This document shows, piece by piece, positions 62,601 to 64,000 of a DNA stretch of 64,000 bases (positions are counted from its first letter, which is position 1; the number at the start of each line of letters is the position of its first letter). The position numbers and the translations under genes are program-made. The DNA lies in the NCBI GenBank assembly GCA_964020085.1, contig OZ026597.1, positions 1,139,813 through 1,203,812 on the forward strand. The letters are read 5' to 3'. The notes under the pieces were generated by a model, which saw only the letters and a list, made by a program, of their open reading frames with translations, did no database searches and had not been told where the DNA came from. Origin of the DNA: Micromussa lordhowensis (Eukaryota > Cnidaria > Anthozoa > Scleractinia > Lobophylliidae).

Positions 62601-63195
62601 ATCCTGGGTTTTATTCGTGACGCTTGAAAAACCGTCTATTGTAAATAGAGCCTAAACTCATTTTGTAAGCCCGGGCTTTTTTACAGTTAGGCATAGGCCT
62701 TGAATAGGCCACGCTCGACATATCAATGTTCTCCGGGCTCTGAGGCTTTCAGGACAAACTTCTACATTTGGTGGTGTTTTCTTTGTATCCAGGTTTCTTT
62801 TGGGAATTGAGGGACAAAAGAACCTTGCGGGACAATGATAGAATATTAAGATATCGAACGTCGCCCATTCATCGCTTGCGCAGAAATTCAATCACTGGAA
62901 ATGGAAAAAGGACTGCTCACGTTTTCAAAATGATTGATTTTTATACCCATTTTCATCTTCGTCATCTTGAGATATCCTTGCTCACTGACAGGCGTCTTTC
63001 ATTCTTTTAATAATACTTTTCTGTCATATCAAAAATTTATTTTCTGGTATCCTCCGCTGTTCTAGAGTTAATAAAATGCCATAAAAATGGTATTAGTAGT
63101 AAAATTTTACAGGATAACTCACCTCTTTTCTGCATAAAGGAAAATAAATCATCCAGGAATTCTTTTCTCTCTGGTTCAGTGCCCAATTCATACAA
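59691..63195 (-). CDS. ARID3: ARID3/dead ringer-type transcription factor, 3' part (6 exons)
   Basis: Nuclear AT-rich-DNA-binding regulator. Exons in transcript order: 63123-63195, 62034-62128, 61855-61943, 61192-61456, 60776-61028, 59691-59896 (stop at 59691-59693). All are GT-AG with matching phases. The first four exons give the extended ARID: YELGTEPERKEFLDDLFSFM, QKRGTPVNRVPIMAKQTLDL, LVVEKGGLVEVINKKIWREI, GLSLPASVTSAAFTLRTQY, MKYLYPYEC and ELQAAIDGNRRDSRRSF, as in human ARID3A/B and fly dead ringer. The fifth exon is Ser/Pro-rich. The last ends with SVELNGVVYQGVLFARP, the second half of the REKLES self-association domain. The N-terminal exons lie beyond 63195, probably outside the window. 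Confidence 0.95.
60126..60172 (+). repeat. Short AACAG-type tandem repeat
   Basis: GAACAACAGATTCCAGAACA followed by repeated GAACAACA/GAACAG units; simple-sequence DNA in the last ARID3 intron. Confidence 0.6.
62391..63010 (+). CDS. Possible small two-exon gene nested in ARID3 intron, opposite strand
   Basis: Exon 62391-62478 ends in a strong donor (TAG|gtaagt); exon 62793-63010 follows a good acceptor (ttgtatccag). The phase matches (G|GT = Gly), and an AATAAA lies at 63070-63075. The product is 101 residues from Met at 62391, or 85 from Met at 62439. It shows one hydrophobic segment (AVLRCVLVVGFFW), then a basic charged region (ELRDKRTLRDND, RYRTSPIHRLRRN), like a small single-pass membrane protein. 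Exon 1 overlaps no ARID3 exon. I do not recognise it, and the last third (HVFKMIDFYTHFHLRHLE) may be read-through. Confidence 0.4.
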
Positions 63196-63649
63196 CTGAC
63201 AACAAAAAGCAGTAAAGTATAAGAAATTCTGTAAGATCCAACAGAAGCCAATAAGTACCAGGCCAAACATGTCATACAAACTACAGCTAAAACTATGGCC
63301 ACAGCAACTTCATAGCGCAATCTTTGGAGAGAAACCAGAACGAGTAATAATTAAGAGCCTCAGCGCTATATTGACATGTACAGTGTATACTATAAGCGCA
63401 TGGCAGTAAAGAACAATGCTTAATCAGGAAATCCTGTTATCTCTGAGTGTCAACTTGTTTGCTGCACTCACAGAGAGCTCATATATGTATGAGTTGAAAA
63501 AAACACAATTGAAAAGGTATTTGATACCACTTAAATGATTGTTATTCAGTTTATAATAATACACATACATGTAGTTTGATTTAAGTGATGGGTTTTCAGT
63601 AGTAAGAATTACACGTAAATCAAGCAAAGGTACTTTCTTTACTTTTCTT

Positions 63650-63822
63650 CCATCTACATAAAACTGCTACCAATAACTTGGACCAATTACTCGGACCCTC
63701 AAGGAGTTGAGATAACTTCAACCGAAAGGAACCTCCTCCAGGCTTACAAAAAAGATTTAAAACAGAGCTGGAAGAGAAGGAGTGTGCAACGAAATGACGA
63801 CAGCATTGACATTGTTTAACAT
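63650..63822 (+). CDS. Possible terminal exon of an unidentified plus-strand gene
   Basis: Open frame ending TAA at 63820-63822, with a charged, plausible C-terminus (STERNLLQAYKKDLKQSWKR ... DDSIDIV). An AATAAA at about 63888 follows, and a strong pyrimidine tract (TTTCTTTACTTTTCTTCC) precedes it. The acceptor is uncertain (CCTCAAG|GAG near 63702 fits). Could belong to the gene at 62391 or another; no family recognised. Confidence 0.25.
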
Positions 63823-64000
63823 ATCAGCCATGGCTTTTGTGTTTACCTTTTTTTATTATCTGACATAGATTTGTCAAAGATGCAAAGCAATAAACGTTTT
63901 AGGTTTGCTAGTAAAGTTAAACTCAAGGTAATTAAAAATACCAAAAAGATTTTAATATAGAAGCACTGTAGTAGCTAGCTACATGTTACACAGTTAAGTT

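Overview
This is a piece of a eukaryotic nuclear genome, most probably from a stony coral or another anthozoan cnidarian. The basis is spliced genes with GT-AG introns, single-copy animal genes (fibrillin, DCAF12, RPS17, ARID3), a local cluster of intronless rhodopsin-class GPCRs, and many short foldback/MITE-like repeats. The species assignment is inference. No database search was possible, and exon ends were set by eye from splice signals, reading-frame phase and remembered family sequences.

Layout: (1) 1-12394, minus strand: the 5' half of a fibrillin gene in 15 exons: signal peptide, fibrillin unique N-terminal (FUN) module, three EGFs, hybrid/TB module, two calcium-binding EGFs, a TB module, then more calcium-binding EGFs running off the left edge. 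(2) 12395-15557: intergenic, with repeats only. (3) 15558-23329, plus strand: DCAF12, a WD40 substrate receptor of CUL4-DDB1 ubiquitin ligases, in 8 exons; its introns carry a SINE, several foldback elements and a 0.75 kb ACTG satellite. (4) 23330-28535: gene-poor and repeat-rich, with one unusual palindrome-studded element, a TTAA-flanked MITE and a possible recombinase-like ORF. (5) 28536-49260: a GPCR cluster with three intact intronless receptors (31731-32828 minus, 40942-42060 minus, 43731-44822 plus), three broken copies and one small relic, duplicated together with their flanking DNA and peppered with mobile elements, including a LINE 3' end. (6) 50011-54186, plus: ribosomal protein S17, whose first exon holds only the ATG. 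(7) 55679-56611, plus: an unrecognised single-exon 310-residue ORF. (8) 59691-63195, minus: the 3' part of an ARID3/dead ringer transcription factor gene, with a possible small two-exon gene on the opposite strand inside one of its introns.

The genes do not form an operon or pathway; they are independent animal genes. The coherent biology is (a) receptor birth-and-death in the GPCR cluster and (b) a rich set of non-autonomous DNA elements. Two of these are near-perfect hairpins with 9-bp direct flanking repeats, one lying just upstream of RPS17. I found no CRISPR array, rRNA, convincing functional tRNA, or clearly new multi-gene system. The most unusual items are the palindrome-rich GGGCCC element (25466-25853), the 9-bp-TSD hairpins, the GPCR cluster with its conserved flanks and altered motifs, and the orphan ORF at 55679.
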